Part shown: positions 24,006 through 37,291 of the stretch, in pieces | Layout: every line of letters starts with the position of its first letter | Numbering within the stretch: position 1 is the stretch's first letter | Assembly: GCA_963930775.1 (NCBI GenBank) | Contig: OZ005703.1 | Location: 62,001-126,000, forward strand | Length of the DNA stretch: 64,000 bases | DNA from: Cliona cf. orientalis | Taxonomy: Eukaryota > Porifera > Demospongiae > Clionaida > Clionaidae | Direction of reading: 5' to 3' | Notes under the pieces: generated by a model | What the model was told of the DNA's origin: nothing | Seen by the model: the letters and a program-made list of their open reading frames with translations, nothing else | Database searches by the model: none | Position numbers and translations under genes: made by a program

Positions 24006-27000
24006 CTCTCTCTTCCCCTATAAAGCACGCATGAATAGGTTAAGGAAATGATTAATTTAATTTATTATTCTATGCACAGACTAGGGAAGCATAAAGGGGC
24101 GTCTCCTGTAATCTAGTTGTCATAACGATGTCCACAATAGAGAGCTGTGCATGTTGTTTTTTCCCTCTCTCCCTCCACTTGTCTGTACACATGCTCACGT
24201 AATTTCTCACACCACATAATACGTACCACCCTCCATCAACGCACACACACACTTGCAGAATGTCGGCGCTCTCTTGCAGTTTCCAAAGCGGTCAACAAAA
24301 CAGAGCCTGTTCATGCGAAAGGTGAGTCAATGGCCTCTGTTGCCAGACAACCAACCATCTTAGTCTCCCTCTCCCTTTCTTCGTTAGCAGCCATCTAAGG
24401 CCACTGACAGCTACGTACGTAGCTAGCTAGCCCAGAGCTGTGGGCAGCTTCTATGATGGAGTCAGTTTGGTGATTTGGAAGGGGGGAGAGGGAGGTGGGT
24501 AAGTTCAATGGTCACTTGATCAATTAATAGTTAATAGATGAAGTCTTCCTCTCTGTCCTCCCTTCCCCTTCCTAATTACATTAATACCACCTGGCCTTTT
24601 CTTTTTCACTTTTGGAGCCTTAACTGATGTAAATAGATCTCTGACAAGTTATCAGGCGATGTCAGGTTTACCAGTGACAAACTAAGCTGTTCACACGCAG
24701 TAAGGCTACCTAGTCTGTCATTATTCTCAGCCATGGACTATCTCTCACGTACCCATAGCTAGCTAAAGTATCATTAAAGCGGCTGCATGGCTGGGTAGTT
24801 AAATGGATTCCTATGAAACCATTCATTAGATCAAAGTCATAACTCATTCCCGCTGGCTTGCTGGTATCTTCTCCTCACTGGCTTCCCCCTCCCTCCCCCC
24901 TCTATCCCAACCCTAGCCTCATCCATCCACATGTGTCATGATCCAACACATACATGGTAGGATGCACTGCAGTGCATGTGCACACTCCTGCACGCATGCA
25001 TGTTCTAGAACTGCCTTTTAGAAAAAAATCCCCTGTATGTTCCTAAAACAATAACATGTGGCTGGCCCTGGCGTTGCTGGTATATATATACATGCAGCAT
25101 GATCTCACTCCAGATCACCCAGAAAGACATAATATCATCATCCCTCATTGTAACAAACTTTGCCCCTAGCTACATGTACATGTACATGCATGTAGCCTGC
25201 TAGAGAATGCGCTGCCCCTTACTGCTCATTTCTCTGCTACTTTGCCCCTTGCAATTGCTTGCTTACAAGCTTATGTTAATTCATGCCAACCCTTTCCCTG
25301 GCCTCCTCCTCCTCCGGCCTTTGGTGATCGGGTCTATTATATCATGCTTGCCGCATGCAGAGCGTGTTTGAGATACATACGTAGAAGAGTGTGTAATTTC
25401 AGCTTTGGGTATCGATCAATGTTTGGTTTTCGATGGACGCTGATGTAACTCTAGCTCGTGGCTGCTGTACATGGCAGTAGAGGGCTCAGATTTGGCATAC
25501 AAGAGTACACGCTTCTGGCAGCTTTCCTCCATATCATGTTGCCTTATTTATTTAGCCAGTTTGACCTTTTAGCGGTGAATGTTGCCCCACTCCAGTCCAG
25601 CTTATCAGCCAAATCGGAGCTGACAATAACTATTATATCATCCACCAACTGCCTGCCGCTCAATTCACGTATAGTAGCTAGTGGGTCACCCTTTGGAAGC
25701 TTATATAAAAATTAATACAGGGGATTGTACAGTATTTTAAATCAAGGGGGCATTACTTCATGCCCCTTATCAGTTAATAATAATTATTCACTATCTATTC
25801 GTACGAGCTAACTCCTTATCATCACCGAGTGCTTCCTCAGACACAACTAATTACTTATCACTATAGTACCTTAAAAACGAAATAATTTTAGTAGTTAATA
25901 ATATTTTAGTTCTAGAATATATTGTTATCGTTGTATTGTGCGCCCTTGTCCTCGCCGGTTACTATGACATTGTTTACTGAATTTCTCGCCAGTTTGTGTG
26001 TGAGTACGTGAGTGGATGTTTTCATCCGTTGACGAAGTGACCTGTTTTGTTGCAGTTCACTCAATTTAGTTCCGTGTCAGTGAGTTAGCTCGCTGACCGC
26101 AAACAGTCATGGAATTCTCTCTGTGTGTCCCGAAAAGGAAAGCAGGCTGGTCGTGCCCATACATCCAGTCTCTGTGAACTTGCCTACAGATCTTTCCTTG
26201 GTAACATTAACAGGGCGTTGTCTTGCTCAATACACTCTCAATGGCACACCCAGTATGTGCTGTGAATTCAGGAGTGGGGGGTATACTCCCTGCCGTGTAT
26301 CATGTACCGAACATGTTGCGTGTCTTGTACGTGCGGTTTCGCTAACAACGGCGTTCCCACGGCGTCTCGTTGCCGCGTGATCCAAGCTGTCGTTGTTTAC
26401 CAGTGAAGGTGTGTGTCTGTCTGTCCGTCATCGACATACATGGTGAAGTGTTCGTATGGACGTAGCCATGAGGTCATGGGAACCATATCACGTACGAGTG
26501 TATGTTATAATCTGCATGAACTGGTGCTTTTAGTTGAAGGGATGGCTAGCTAAGGTGTTCGATAATCTTCATACCAGAAGCAATTTCAGTAAAGATCTGA
26601 TTAACTTTCTACAGCGGCGCTAACTCAGCAAAAGAGAGTCATGCAAATTAAAAAAGGCGAATCGATAATTGCAGATAATTGTTGGACACCATCTTAGTGA
26701 GTTTACACCATGAAGCAGAGCTATTAGAACTAGCTAGCAATATATAGATAGATGCAGCAGCTGCCCATTAGTGGATGTACATCTCTGTTTCTATGTGTCT
26801 GTACATACAGAGCTGTTGATCGCTACTCTAAAGAGTTCTTCATTTATATCCCTCTCACTATCCTACCACCCACCCAGCTGGAGCTACAGCAGCTGTGTGA
26901 TATGTCAGATCTCCTTCTCTCTCTTTTCTCACTTACTTCATTTCCTTCTCTTAGCAACAGCTGTAGATTATATTTGATACTTAGCAAGCTGAATTGCTAC

Positions 27001-30000
27001 ATGTTATGCAGTTGGAGCTGTGTATAAATGTACAAGGCCTGCATATTGAATTAGCCAGAGGCAAATTAGACCATTATCAGTTGTTATCTGAGTATGTGTG
27101 ATCCATTAGAATCAAATAACGACTCTTGTTTGTATGCTTGAGACTTTCACTGTAAACAATATTCATCAATTCCATTAGCTCCCAGGCTCTACATGGAAGG
27201 CTAATTAATTAACTCCTTTAGCACTACGCCTTATGTATGCGGACAGTTAATTATCTCCCCAGGGCTGTGCCCCCACACCCTGCCTGCATGTGGCCACTGA
27301 TCACTCTAATAGGTGGATGCCTGGAATGCATTCTAACATCTACTACAACTAATTTTCTAGCTGCACCTTTCTTTCTCTCTGTCTCTCCTGTCTCCCCCTC
27401 CCTCCATCCCTCCCTCTTTTCTAGCAATAGGTGATTTCCACCATTTCATACACGCCTTGCACTCTCCCACACCCTCACCTTTTCCCTCTCTCTCCCTTTC
27501 TCTCCAGGTGATTTCCACCCTGCTACACAACTCTCACTCACTCCCACTTGTATCCCCTCACCCACCCAAGCCTCCTCCCTAGGCCACCTTAGTCCTAGAG
27601 AAGCCATGGAGGTTGCTAGCTAGCTAGCTCCCCTACTAGCTAGACCTTTCAGTTCACTATTGTGCTACCTAATATTAGTAGATAGCTGCATATCTCTCTT
27701 AGGCTTGGCAACCACAATGTGTTAAAACATCATTGTGAACTTGTTAGGCTCTCAAAAGCTCTTCACTGTGTGTCTTGCTGAAATTCCACCCACTTAGAGA
27801 CGATATTTAAATTCTTTGTGTGGTGAGTGGTTAACTGAGTTGTGGTTGCGATCGAGTCTATCAAATTGGCGTATGAATGTTGGGACATGTTTTGGACACA
27901 CGCGCGGCAGATGGGACATGCTAATTTTGCCATACTCTTCACTATACCTCTCTACCTACATGCACTGTTACAGTAGTCACTATGATAATTAACTACATGG
28001 CAAATATCATATAAACATTTCAAGAAGGTATCCTTATTCAGGCTGAATTCTCGTTTAATTTCGAGGGAAGCAATAATAGAATTATAGGATTCAGGGGGGC
28101 AGTGGAATAATTGTTCTGGGAGGGGGTGGGGGTAGGGGACTGATCGAGGAATTTTTTTTCAAAATGTGATAATTTTTTGTACGAACACAGCTAGCTAGCT
28201 GGGACTGTGCGCAACGCCCTCATTTCAGAGGTATCAAATTTTCATTATTCTGGCATCAGTTAGAGGAGTTCCAGTGAGCATGTTGAGCATGCCTTGGGTG
28301 ATTTTTCCACCATGATAGTGGTGTGTCTTGTTGACATGAGGTTGGATGGTTGTGGGTTTGGTGTGGTGGGGTCTGTGGCTAGAGACGCCCACCTATCCCC
28401 AGCAGAAGCTCCCCAAACATGGCCACTCTAAACCAGCAGCTTCACCAACCTAAATAGTTGTAACTAGCTAAGTGGTGGCTGTCCAGCTGGTCCCGTTTCA
28501 AGTGGCTTAGCTAAGTCAGTTATGGAGCTGGTAATTGTCTCTCCAGTCATCTGTTTTTCATCAGCTGGCCTTGTGGAGCTGTGGGCCAATCCATCACGTT
28601 TACCTAGCATTCAACTGAGTTCTGTTTTGCCTAATAATCATATTAGCACACTAAGTTGCTAGAGCAGGTATACTGCAACACTGTGGCCTGCCATACTAGC
28701 ACGATACTAGGCTATAGTATAGCCCCTAATGTGTGGGAGGAGGTAGCTAAGGAGATTTGAATCTTGATGACATGGATGAATTAAGGCAGATGAACAGCTT
28801 TGCTGCGGGTTCTCCACAGGAAGTAAACACAGCTTGGGCTAGCTGGTATAGAGCTTCCCTCTCTCCCCCTTTGCCTGCTGCACTGTGTTCTCTATCTCCC
28901 TCTCCCTCTGTGTGTGTGACTTTGTGTGTGTTTTGTGCTACCTTTTCAGGAAGTGGCTGCAACCCTGCAAGGCCTTATAGTGATAGTGAAACAGCCTGGA
29001 TATCCACCACCCAACCATGCTACGTTTATTTTTGTTCGATTTTAGCAATAAGAAAGCGCCCACCCTCCCTCCCTCCCTCCCTCCCTATTAAGCTGTTGTC
29101 CACAATAACTTATTTTTAATGTAGCTACATGACATTGTATGTACATAACTCCTTACTTAACTTTCTCTGCAAATTAGTGAAGAATTTTTCCATAAAAGGT
29201 ATAGTCTCATTTTCCTCTCACGCTCCTATTAGCGGTGGTAGTCTATTGTATACAGTGTTGACAATGGTAAACTGATCTATAATTCTGACATTGAGTACAG
29301 AGGCATGGTTATCAAGTCTCGGTGCTCTCTACATACTTGCATTTCAGTGCTGCTATGGATTAATACGTTCAGTGCTATCATCTGTCTCCATGCAGGGTGT
29401 TTGTTTGCATTCGAGCGTATCACATTCGAGTATCGCGTATCGCAGAGTTCAAGGGTTGGAATGGTTGCCTCTACACTTTAAGTAGGAGTTTAGCTCTAAT
29501 GTTGCAATGAGCAAGTGAGGGCTGTGTTGCCCCTATCCTGACCGCAGTTATTCGTCGGGCCTTTGTTTCAATGGCAGTTGCAGTGTGGGTAGGTGGAGGA
29601 TAGCATGTCTCCAGACACGAGAGATATGTCAATCTTTTGAAACCAGATACCGAAAACAAATGCTAACTGATCTTTCGCTTATAAAACACTGATATTATTA
29701 ATGACTACATTTGAAATAATAACTGTAACCAAGATAAATATTTGTACGATCATTCATTAATTCTTTGCATGTTTTACAGAGAGCTACTAGCGATTTGAGC
29801 GGCCAATCAAATCCCTCCATTTCTTCGTCTTCTGCAACGCACCGACACAGTAGACAGAGGGGTCGCTCCATCCAGCGCCCCCCTAGCCCAACTCAAGATC
29901 TTCCTTCACCCTCATCTACTGCTCCAACAGCAGCTGGTGTCAGCCAAAAGCCCGGGCCATTCCTGCTCGGATCAGCAACGAGCTTCAAAAAGTTGAGCAA

Positions 30001-32013
30001 TTTCTTTGGAGTGGAGCCACCAAGAGTGCAAAACTTGAGTAACTTCTTGGAGGAGCTGGGATACCCAGAGCTGCTGCCTGTGAGTTAATAATTATTGATT
30101 GGTTAAGATAATTCTTAGCTTATACCTGTGATACAGTATGACTATGATGAGGTAGAAAAATCTATGCCAATGTGATGTGAATGAGAATGTCATAAGTACT
30201 GAATTTTGTTGATGCTACTATTAGTTCTGTTTGCACTCAACACCGAATTCAGTAGCTGATATTGTTTCACGGATGCAGGATAGCGAGCATCCTGCAGTTA
30301 ACTAGCTTTACAAAGCCGTGTCTTTCCTCTCCTTGCGCCCTACTAGGCCCTCTAGGCTAGCAAGCTGGCCTTAGATGGCTACTCAAAAAGAAACTCTCAT
30401 TATCTACTTCCACCCAAAAGATCACGCACATCTCAGTCACTTCGTGTCACTTTGGTGGCTGTCCATCTCTGGGCTTGGTCACTTGCTCATTAGATCAAAT
30501 TACTCATTGTTTTTATTGTTCCCCCACCTAAGTCTGCATTGCGGCCCTGCACAGCACCAGCGTCTGCGTGGGTGGGAGGATAGCTAGCTAGTGGACAGCC
30601 CAACATTCCTCGCTGTTTTCGTGGTCACGTCCGATGCCTTTGATCTCCAAACAGAATCGCCTACTAATCCAATCGTGTTTGTTTGCCGTCTTTAATTATC
30701 CCGTTTACCTTTTATGCCGAAAGCGCTACATTGTGCTTCAGCCCCCACCCATTGCTACAGTATTATACTCTATAGTCAGTGATTGTTTAGAAGTCTATGT
30801 GTTTGTCGGTTTATAAGGTAACCAGCAAATGTTGAGAACAACTCAGGTGTTCCTTAAGAAGACCTTAACTCGTCCAATTTACATTCTGCCACAGATAACA
30901 TGTTTGTCTATGCATGCAAATTGAAATGCTTTTCACAACTAAAGCACCTACTAATAATATAATTGCATACCAATCATTCAAGTTACATCCAAACTCCAGT
31001 AAACTACCGCTTATACAACTAGAGCTCATAGAGCACATACCCCGCGTGCCATGGCAATATCACCTATGGCCATGCCTCTTATTAGAGACCTCTATTCTTT
31101 GAAGTTTAATCTCTTGCTACTCATGAACTTTTTCGTTCCCTTCTGAGATCCATGATCACAAATGACATTAATTTTGTGCTAGAAGTATGCTGTAGAGCAG
31201 CTCGAGCATGCACAGTAGACTCCCTAGAGCAGCTTGAGCATGCGCAATAGACTTCATGAGGTACTAGTACCCCAGTAGGTGGGCGTGTCCGACATACTCG
31301 TACGATTTGTAGCTTCCCTGGATCTCTTGCTTGCTACTCATGAACTTTGTCGTTCCCTTCTGAGGTCCACGATCACAAATTCTGAGCTATATAGAAGTAT
31401 GCTGTAGAGCCGCTCGAGCATGCGCAGTATAAAAACTCCCTGGAAATAGAGAGCAGCTCGAGCATGCGCAATAGACTTTAGGAGGTACTAGGTGGGCGTG
31501 TCCGAAGTAGGCGTGTCCGACATACTCGCACGATTTGTAGCTTCCTTGGGTATTGCCTAGTGTTAAGAATGAGACAGAAGGTGTTTTTTCGCTGTCTTAC
31601 ATCATTTTGTCCCATTTGTTGATTCTACTTTTGCCTAAATGTTGAGATTTGCCGATTTTTGTGCGGACAGACAACAGACAACAGACAACAGACGACAGAC
31701 AAACCGATTGCTTTACCCCCTGCTGCGCATACACGCACGCGGGGTAAATATGGTTCGTCAGAGCTAGGCTAAGCTAGGAGTCACTAGACTGTGTCAATTG
31801 GGAGCTAGGTAGTTGTAGCATCAGTTTGTCACACATGTGCAGGTATTTGACAGCAATGGAGTAGGTCTTGCTGAGCTGAGCTGTATGTCCGAGTCTCATC
31901 TGGAGCAGCTTGGGGTACCGTTCGGTCAGCGCATAAGAATCTTGAAGGAAATACAACAGCTCCAGCCTTTGGAGGCGGCAGCGGGGAACACCAAGGCAAC
32001 TCATGTCATTTGA
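18488..32013 (+). CDS. Tandem calponin-homology and SAM domain protein
   Basis: Twelve exons give about 845 aa: 18488-18598, 19003-19123, 19600-19725, 19788-19989, 20105-20171, 20237-21365, 21440-21555, 22705-22800, 23548-23583, 24259-24321, 29780-30079 and 31843-32013; phases close. A CH domain spans about residues 38-125 (DVSRWANQYLGVGG, DMADGITLLRLVQAL, ENIQICLNFLKQQGVQIT, KKVILSLCHALRRHY). A second, shorter CH-like segment follows (AILSWVGKRVGRDIHDY, LYDGRVLCELMNEIEEG). Next come a long Ser/His/Pro-rich disordered stretch, a basic coiled coil (VKERRKRQALERRTKEL) and a C-terminal SAM fold (NLSNFLEELGYPELLPVFD, LSESHLEQLGV-like MSESHLEQLGV, RIRILKEIQQL). A cytoskeletal scaffold is inferred: CH domains bind actin or microtubule partners and SAM domains oligomerise. 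The first CH resembles neuron navigator and alpha-actinin types. I know no named family with exactly this order. Intron 10 is 5.4 kb, unusually long here. Confidence 0.85.
24322..29779. other. 5.4 kb intron of the CH-SAM gene
   Basis: I find no phase-compatible exon or family-like peptide. The content is microsatellite-like (ct)n and ccct-rich tracts, catgcatgtacatg words and AT-rich DNA. An unseen alternative exon or enhancer is possible but unsupported. Confidence 0.5.
31109..31555. repeat. Tandem duplication of about 215-230 bases in last CH-SAM intron
   Basis: Two copies share cttgctactcatgaacttt, cgttcccttctgag, gctcgagcatgcgcag, gggcgtgtccgacatactcg and gatttgtagcttcc in the same order, at 31109-31322 and 31323-31555. 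Sub-blocks (agcagctcgagcatgcgca) are themselves repeated within each copy. Confidence 0.75.
31664..31702. repeat. acagacaac microsatellite
   Basis: About four to five tandem units of gacagacaaca in the last intron of the CH-SAM gene. Confidence 0.7.
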
Positions 32014-33423
32014 TGAACACACACTGAGACCAATTATACATGCATTCCACTAAAACCAATGCAATATCCTTCTGCGTAATGTATGCATGTTACATGTGTT
32101 GGTAGTGGCAGCCACAGTTGTATTAATATCTCTGTAATGTGGTCGATGATTCCACAATTTGTCGACTACAGGCGAGTGATCTGTACGATGCGTGTAGTTA
32201 AGTGACCATTCCAGCTGTAATCTCTTTCATTATGTAAAGAGCTCTAACGAGTTTCTCACGATCTTGGGGTAGTGTCTGGTCTCACTTCCTGTGTGGAGAC
32301 TAAATATCTTTTCTCTTAAGTCATGTGCACGGCCAATATTTTGCTAATACGGTGATAATTGATCAGCCGGAACTCCATACACTATTCGATTAAACTCATG
32401 CATGCAATAATATTACGAGGATGTGCTTAGAGCTAGAGCAGTAACAATTTATAAGGTATATAGATTGTGCTAGATTAGCTGCTGAGCTGGTGAGTAAGTT
32501 TTAGGTGTTAGGAACATTAGCTGGGGTTGTGTTGCGCGTACGGTGGTCTAGATTGCTATTGTCTTGCACTGACACATCTGTTCCTAGACTCTAGTTTGGC
32601 AATGCCTGTCTGTATAACTCAATCATACACATGCAATAGAACAAAGTGTTGAGGATTTGAAATTTCATGTTAAAAAATATTATTATCTCGTTAGTAATAA
32701 TAATAATAATATTAAGCAGATTGATTTTGTACAAATTATTAAAAGTGTATTGATAGTAAGTTTTGTGATCACAGTGATAAAACTGCCAGTGATTTTTGTG
32801 TGTATGGGGGAAAATTTAATAATAAGTGCGTTAAAAAGAGTGATATTTGCTCTCTGAGAAAACGTAAAACTAAAAACATAACTTACAAATATAGAGATAT
32901 AAAGAGTGGGTTACCTGTAAGGCTGCTGCTAATTATTCTACGCTTATACTAAACAAAAATTACTGCTACATACAAATAAGGGCACGACACGACTAACGCT
33001 CGGATACTGCACGGCCCGAGGCCTTCTATGGAACTACAAAAAGAACACATAAATACATTACTTACAACTTTACTGATAATAATATTATGAGATATGAACG
33101 TGCTCGTAAAAGGCAGGCAGCTAAGCAATTAATAAGGTGATGCTGCATGCATGCATGGACGTAGATATGACTATATATATTGTGTTGAATGATTGCAGAG
33201 AGTGAAGTGATAGGGAGTGAAGGAGGTAGGGGTTCTGTTATGACTGGAGAGCTTAGCAAAACGGTTGGAGTAGGATAATGTCAGATGGTGTTGAAGATCA
33301 GATTGAAAGAATTAGTAGTGGAGAGAAAGAGAGAGAAATAAAGGTTGGAAACACTCCCAGCTGGATCTCGTGGGGGATTTTGGTAGAATTCTTGTGGATT
33401 ATTGAAGTGGAGAATTGAATTGT
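32014..33423. other. Spacer between convergent CH-SAM and NFI genes
   Basis: AT-rich sequence with aataataataatat runs near 32695. It probably contains 3' UTRs of both genes. No coding exon is supported apart from the possible alternative NFI exon just to its right. Confidence 0.4.
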
Positions 33424-34071
33424 CTAGTAGCTGTTGATCCATGCTGCTGTGTTTCCTGCACACAAAATTGATAAGAGTTTGTTAAGTTTATGCACGCTCT
33501 AAAGGGCTTCAGTGAATTCCATGGCTGGTCTAAGATTTGTAGGGCCACTCAGGTATGATGACATTAAGGGAAGAGGTCTAGGTTTGTGGTGGCTTTGAGG
33601 AGCAGGGCTTCCCTCTCTGCTACCAGCAGAACAGACACGCACTCTCACAATGCCAGCCATGAAACAATGATGCAGCATTGCTTACTAGCCAAATCAGACT
33701 CTAGAAAGGGCTGTGCTACTAATATTATTATAGTCACTCTACATATACTTTCGTAGTACTTCTGTGGTGTCCTGTAGCTGATTATAAGCTATCTATCTAA
33801 GGAAGGGCTGTTTTAAGCTGAACGGTTGAGTTGCTCTTGAGCCTAATTTTATAGACATCTTAAAGGGTGTGAGTCTATTGCATTTTCCAGCCATACCAAG
33901 AAAGGGCTTATATTAGCACTAGCGTTGGGTGATAATTGTGAACATGCAGCTAGACAGCAGGGCCAGCATGCACTGGAGCCATAGCGGCCGAGCAGCTGAG
34001 GGCATGGCACATACCTTGAGGGCTGGAGAGAGTGAGATTAGTCGAGTGAGCACAGACTGCACCAGATGTAC
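33424..34071 (-). CDS. Possible alternative 3' exons of NFI
   Basis: A strong donor (CCTG|gtatgt at 34189/34188) can join exon 34071-34015 (acceptor ctgttgcag, donor AAG|gtatgt) and then an exon starting at 33455 (acceptor tgtgtgcag). The phases fit. The tail would be GTSGAVCAHSTNLTLSSPQ then GNTAAWINSY, ending at TAG 33424-33426, in place of the read-through ending PGM. Three consensus sites in a row argue for use, but the peptide matches no NFI tail I know. Confidence 0.45.
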
Positions 34072-34180
34072 CTGCAACAGAAGACAAATAGACCGACATA
34101 TAAATGACATCAGTGGCGTGTACAGCACTTAACATTTTATTTGAGTGAACATGCTTTAATTTGTCGTGTTGACCTACCAG

Positions 34181-36409
34181 TCACATACCAGGAAGTGGTA
34201 GTCCTTCGCTGAGGTCTGACAGAACATGGAGAGGTAGTTTCTCAGAGAGAAGCTCAGAGTTTGTCGTCGAGTCACAGTTAGTCGTAGCCGCCATGCACGG
34301 ACTGGCGCTGGCCGATCGATAACCAATCGTGTTGTCCTTCTCGACGAAAGAGTTTGTGCTTGATGTCATGATCGATGCGGTGGTCTGAGGAGGTGTGGGG
34401 GAACCTTGTGCACCTGAGACTGGTGACACACTCAGAGGAGGGGTGAGAGGTGTGCTCATACTAGCTGGCTCATCTGCGACTGTAGCTGTCGACGATCGCT
34501 CGGGGCTGACGTTTCGAGGATAGACTGCAGTCTGTGGCGTAGGCATTGCTGCTAGGTTATAACCACCAAGGCTGTAGGCACCAGTGTTATCTGTGCTGGA
34601 CATAGAACCTAATACCGACGAGGAATAGCTGAACTGAGACATAGGATTGTAAGATGTGGCAAGGCCACTTGAGCTAGCTGCTCCGTACGTAGAGTGTAGG
34701 GCTGGCTGCGATTGCACACTGACGGTGATGTTGGCCTGATATCGCTCTGGGTCCTCTGCGTAATAGTAAGGAGGCATCGGCTCTGGCTTCATGTACTTGA
34801 GTGGCTGCTGAAGGTGGCCGTAGTAGCTGCAAGGATCCATGATCGGGTAGGTATCGAGCGAGTGGTGGGATCGCTTCATTCCAGCGTGAAGTCCGGAGCG
34901 ATCGTACCACACCATGGAACTGTAGAAGACCTCTGATTCAGCATAGCCAGCAGTGATGGGCACTGCACGAAAAGGAATGAGAAGAATGCAAGTGACTGGG
35001 TTAATTGTCATTGCATTAGTGTGGCTAGCATTAGCACTAATTTGTACGCCTGATTGATGCTTATTTCACAAAGTGCATGCATACCTCTGTGTTTGTCGTA
35101 GAGCTCCTGAGCCCCAAACGCTCCCTTCACTCGCAGATTATGCAACACCTTCTCCCGTACCTTGATATCTTCTTCCTGTTTGGGCACTGTATGTAAAGAT
35201 ATATAGGGGGCAAGATAGTTAAATTTCATAAGAGATGGACTATAATCTCAATGCATGCATGTGTGTGATGGTGTTTTTTGCTTACGATTTGGGCAAACAA
35301 AGTTGCTGAGGTAGAGGTCTAGCTCTTTGACTGTGACCTGGATGTGAGCTGGCTGTACGCAGAGCCCTGGGTTGTGACAGTCGTGTGTCTTCATAAGTCT
35401 CTCTCCGTCGGTTGACTCGAGAGGGAAGGCATGGAACAAGATGGCCATGACCAGATCCAACCTCCACACTTTATCCGCCTGCCTCAAACAATCGATTCTC
35501 CTCATCTTTCCCTTTTGGTCAGGAGTTGACAGAACGCAGGATGATCTCACTTGACCAGTGACGGATTTGAGGAGGAACTCTCGGTGCTCTGGTCTGATAT
35601 CCTTCCTCAGCTTGGCTAGGAGTTGGGAGGCCCATTTTCTCTTCACCTCTGGTAGCTCGCTGTCGAGCTCATCCTTGCAGTGTCTCTCCTCCTCTGGAGT
35701 CATACGACGGTCGTTCTCTGCAGGAGTAGGAGTGGCGTGTGTGTATGCGGTGGGAAAAGGGGGGAATCATTAATGGAAACACTTCAAGTGATTTCACTGA
35801 TAATTTACTTCGTCGTAGTCAATGCATCATGTAGATTATGAGTTTTCCAGTCAAAACCAGAGCTACTCCTCCTCACCTTTATAAAACTTCCTTTTCCTAG
35901 CTTGAAGGTTCAGCCATGTAAACGCAAATGAGCGTACGTAGGGCAGAAGGGTCTCGATAAACGTTCTCTGCTGATCCTGTAGAGGAGTAAATTTATCAAC
36001 AAAGGAAAATTTCCCGGGTAATTGACCGCGCAAGTGCAGCATGTTCTTATGTAAACTACTCTGCATGGTTGGCTGCACATAGTTTACACAACACACGCGA
36101 GCTAGCTCCGCTCACGCATTCGCGATCGATCGTTCAATGCCTTACCGTCTTGTAGTCGTGTCCATTGCTGTCCGTGCCTGCTGCTGCCCCATCAGCGCTC
36201 CCAGCACTGGTCGGAGTAGTAGCTGTTTGCGCGGCGCTGGGCTGCGCTTGTTGGATGAGGCTGGCCGTGGCTGGACTGCCTGCAGCGCTAGTGGAGGAGG
36301 TCGTAGAGAAATGGTCGGCGGCTTGCTGCATGGTTGAGGCTGGCTGCTGTTGATACTGATGATGATGATGATGCGTGTTCCAGTGATAATCAGCGAGGAT
36401 CTCTGGCAT
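34181..36409 (-). CDS. Nuclear factor I transcription factor
   Basis: Five exons give the longest simple model: 36409-36146, 35976-35877, 35717-35286, 35186-35085 and 34962-34181. The NFI DNA-binding domain is unmistakable: [86 protein letters not shown] and [15 protein letters not shown]. The conserved cysteines (CVLS, IDCLR, the DCHNPGLC pair) are kept. NFI dimers bind TTGGC(N5)GCCAA and control transcription in the nucleus. Ahead of it lie 88 residues rich in His, Gln, Ala and Thr (a HHHHH run). The C-terminal half is Ser/Thr/Pro-rich with many SP pairs, as in NFI activation regions. ATG choice: [10 protein letters not shown]. The last exon either reads through to TGA at 34181, or is spliced at a good donor (34188) to the downstream exons listed separately. 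Confidence 0.93.
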
Positions 36410-37291
36410 AACGTAAGACAATACGCGAACGAGAGAGAGAGGGGGCTAGGAGAGAAAGATATGGGAATGATCGGTTTGGTCAAGTAAGAGCGAGAGAGCT
36501 GGTGAGGGTGTTCAGTGGTATACTTGGTGCACTTGAGAAGCTCAACTTAGCTCGCCAGCAAGCTCTAAACAAACTTTGTGGCAGCCTTCCAATGCTCGCG
36601 GCCACTTATAGAAACACCGAGCCGTTCGAAGGCGGAAGTGGTCACTTGAGAAAGTTACGCGGGTGATCGCCCGCGCAGCTCAGATATCATGATTATACCA
36701 TGATTATACATTGCGTGTGTGATGGACTCTTATGCTCGCGTTAATATACTGCGTATAGTGGTGATGGCACAACAGGACAATCAAAGTTTTTGTGCTAATT
36801 GATAGATAGTCTCAATATTATTATCAGCTACAGTGAATTAAGGGGCGTCTCTTCAATATTTATTATTTTCTTTGCAACATTACGTAATGCCTCGATATCT
36901 TGTCATGATGCAATTGTCATGATCCATGTCAGGATTGAAATCATATCCCTCAAGTTGCTAATCGTTTGGTAATACAGTAGTATAAATAATAATTATTGTA
37001 ATGCTATTATATGCATGCGTTATTTCAAGAAAATTTAATGCCATCACGATAATATTATTTTTATTTTGGTGGACATAAAATTTATTATTATCAGTAAAAG
37101 ATTTTCCATAATTATTCCCATAGAGTGCCAAAGTATTAATGACTGTAATTACAACAATGTAGCATAATAATATTGGTGCATTACAACTGGTATAATAATT
37201 GCAGTGCAGGCTCGTTGATAATAATCGATATAATAATTATATAATTAATAATTTAATCATTGCTAGTGAACCAATGGCTACAAGAGAGAGT
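36410..37291. other. Spacer between NFI start and SLC35D end
   Basis: This holds the NFI 5' UTR and promoter next to 36410, with GC-richer sequence to about 36700, then AT-rich DNA with ataattatta runs. No gene seen. Confidence 0.4.

Noticed and set aside
22100..29120. Several short open frames rich in Ser, Leu and Pro inside CH-SAM introns
   Set aside because: They translate ct-rich, cccct-rich or catgca-type simple sequence and lack phase-compatible splice sites.
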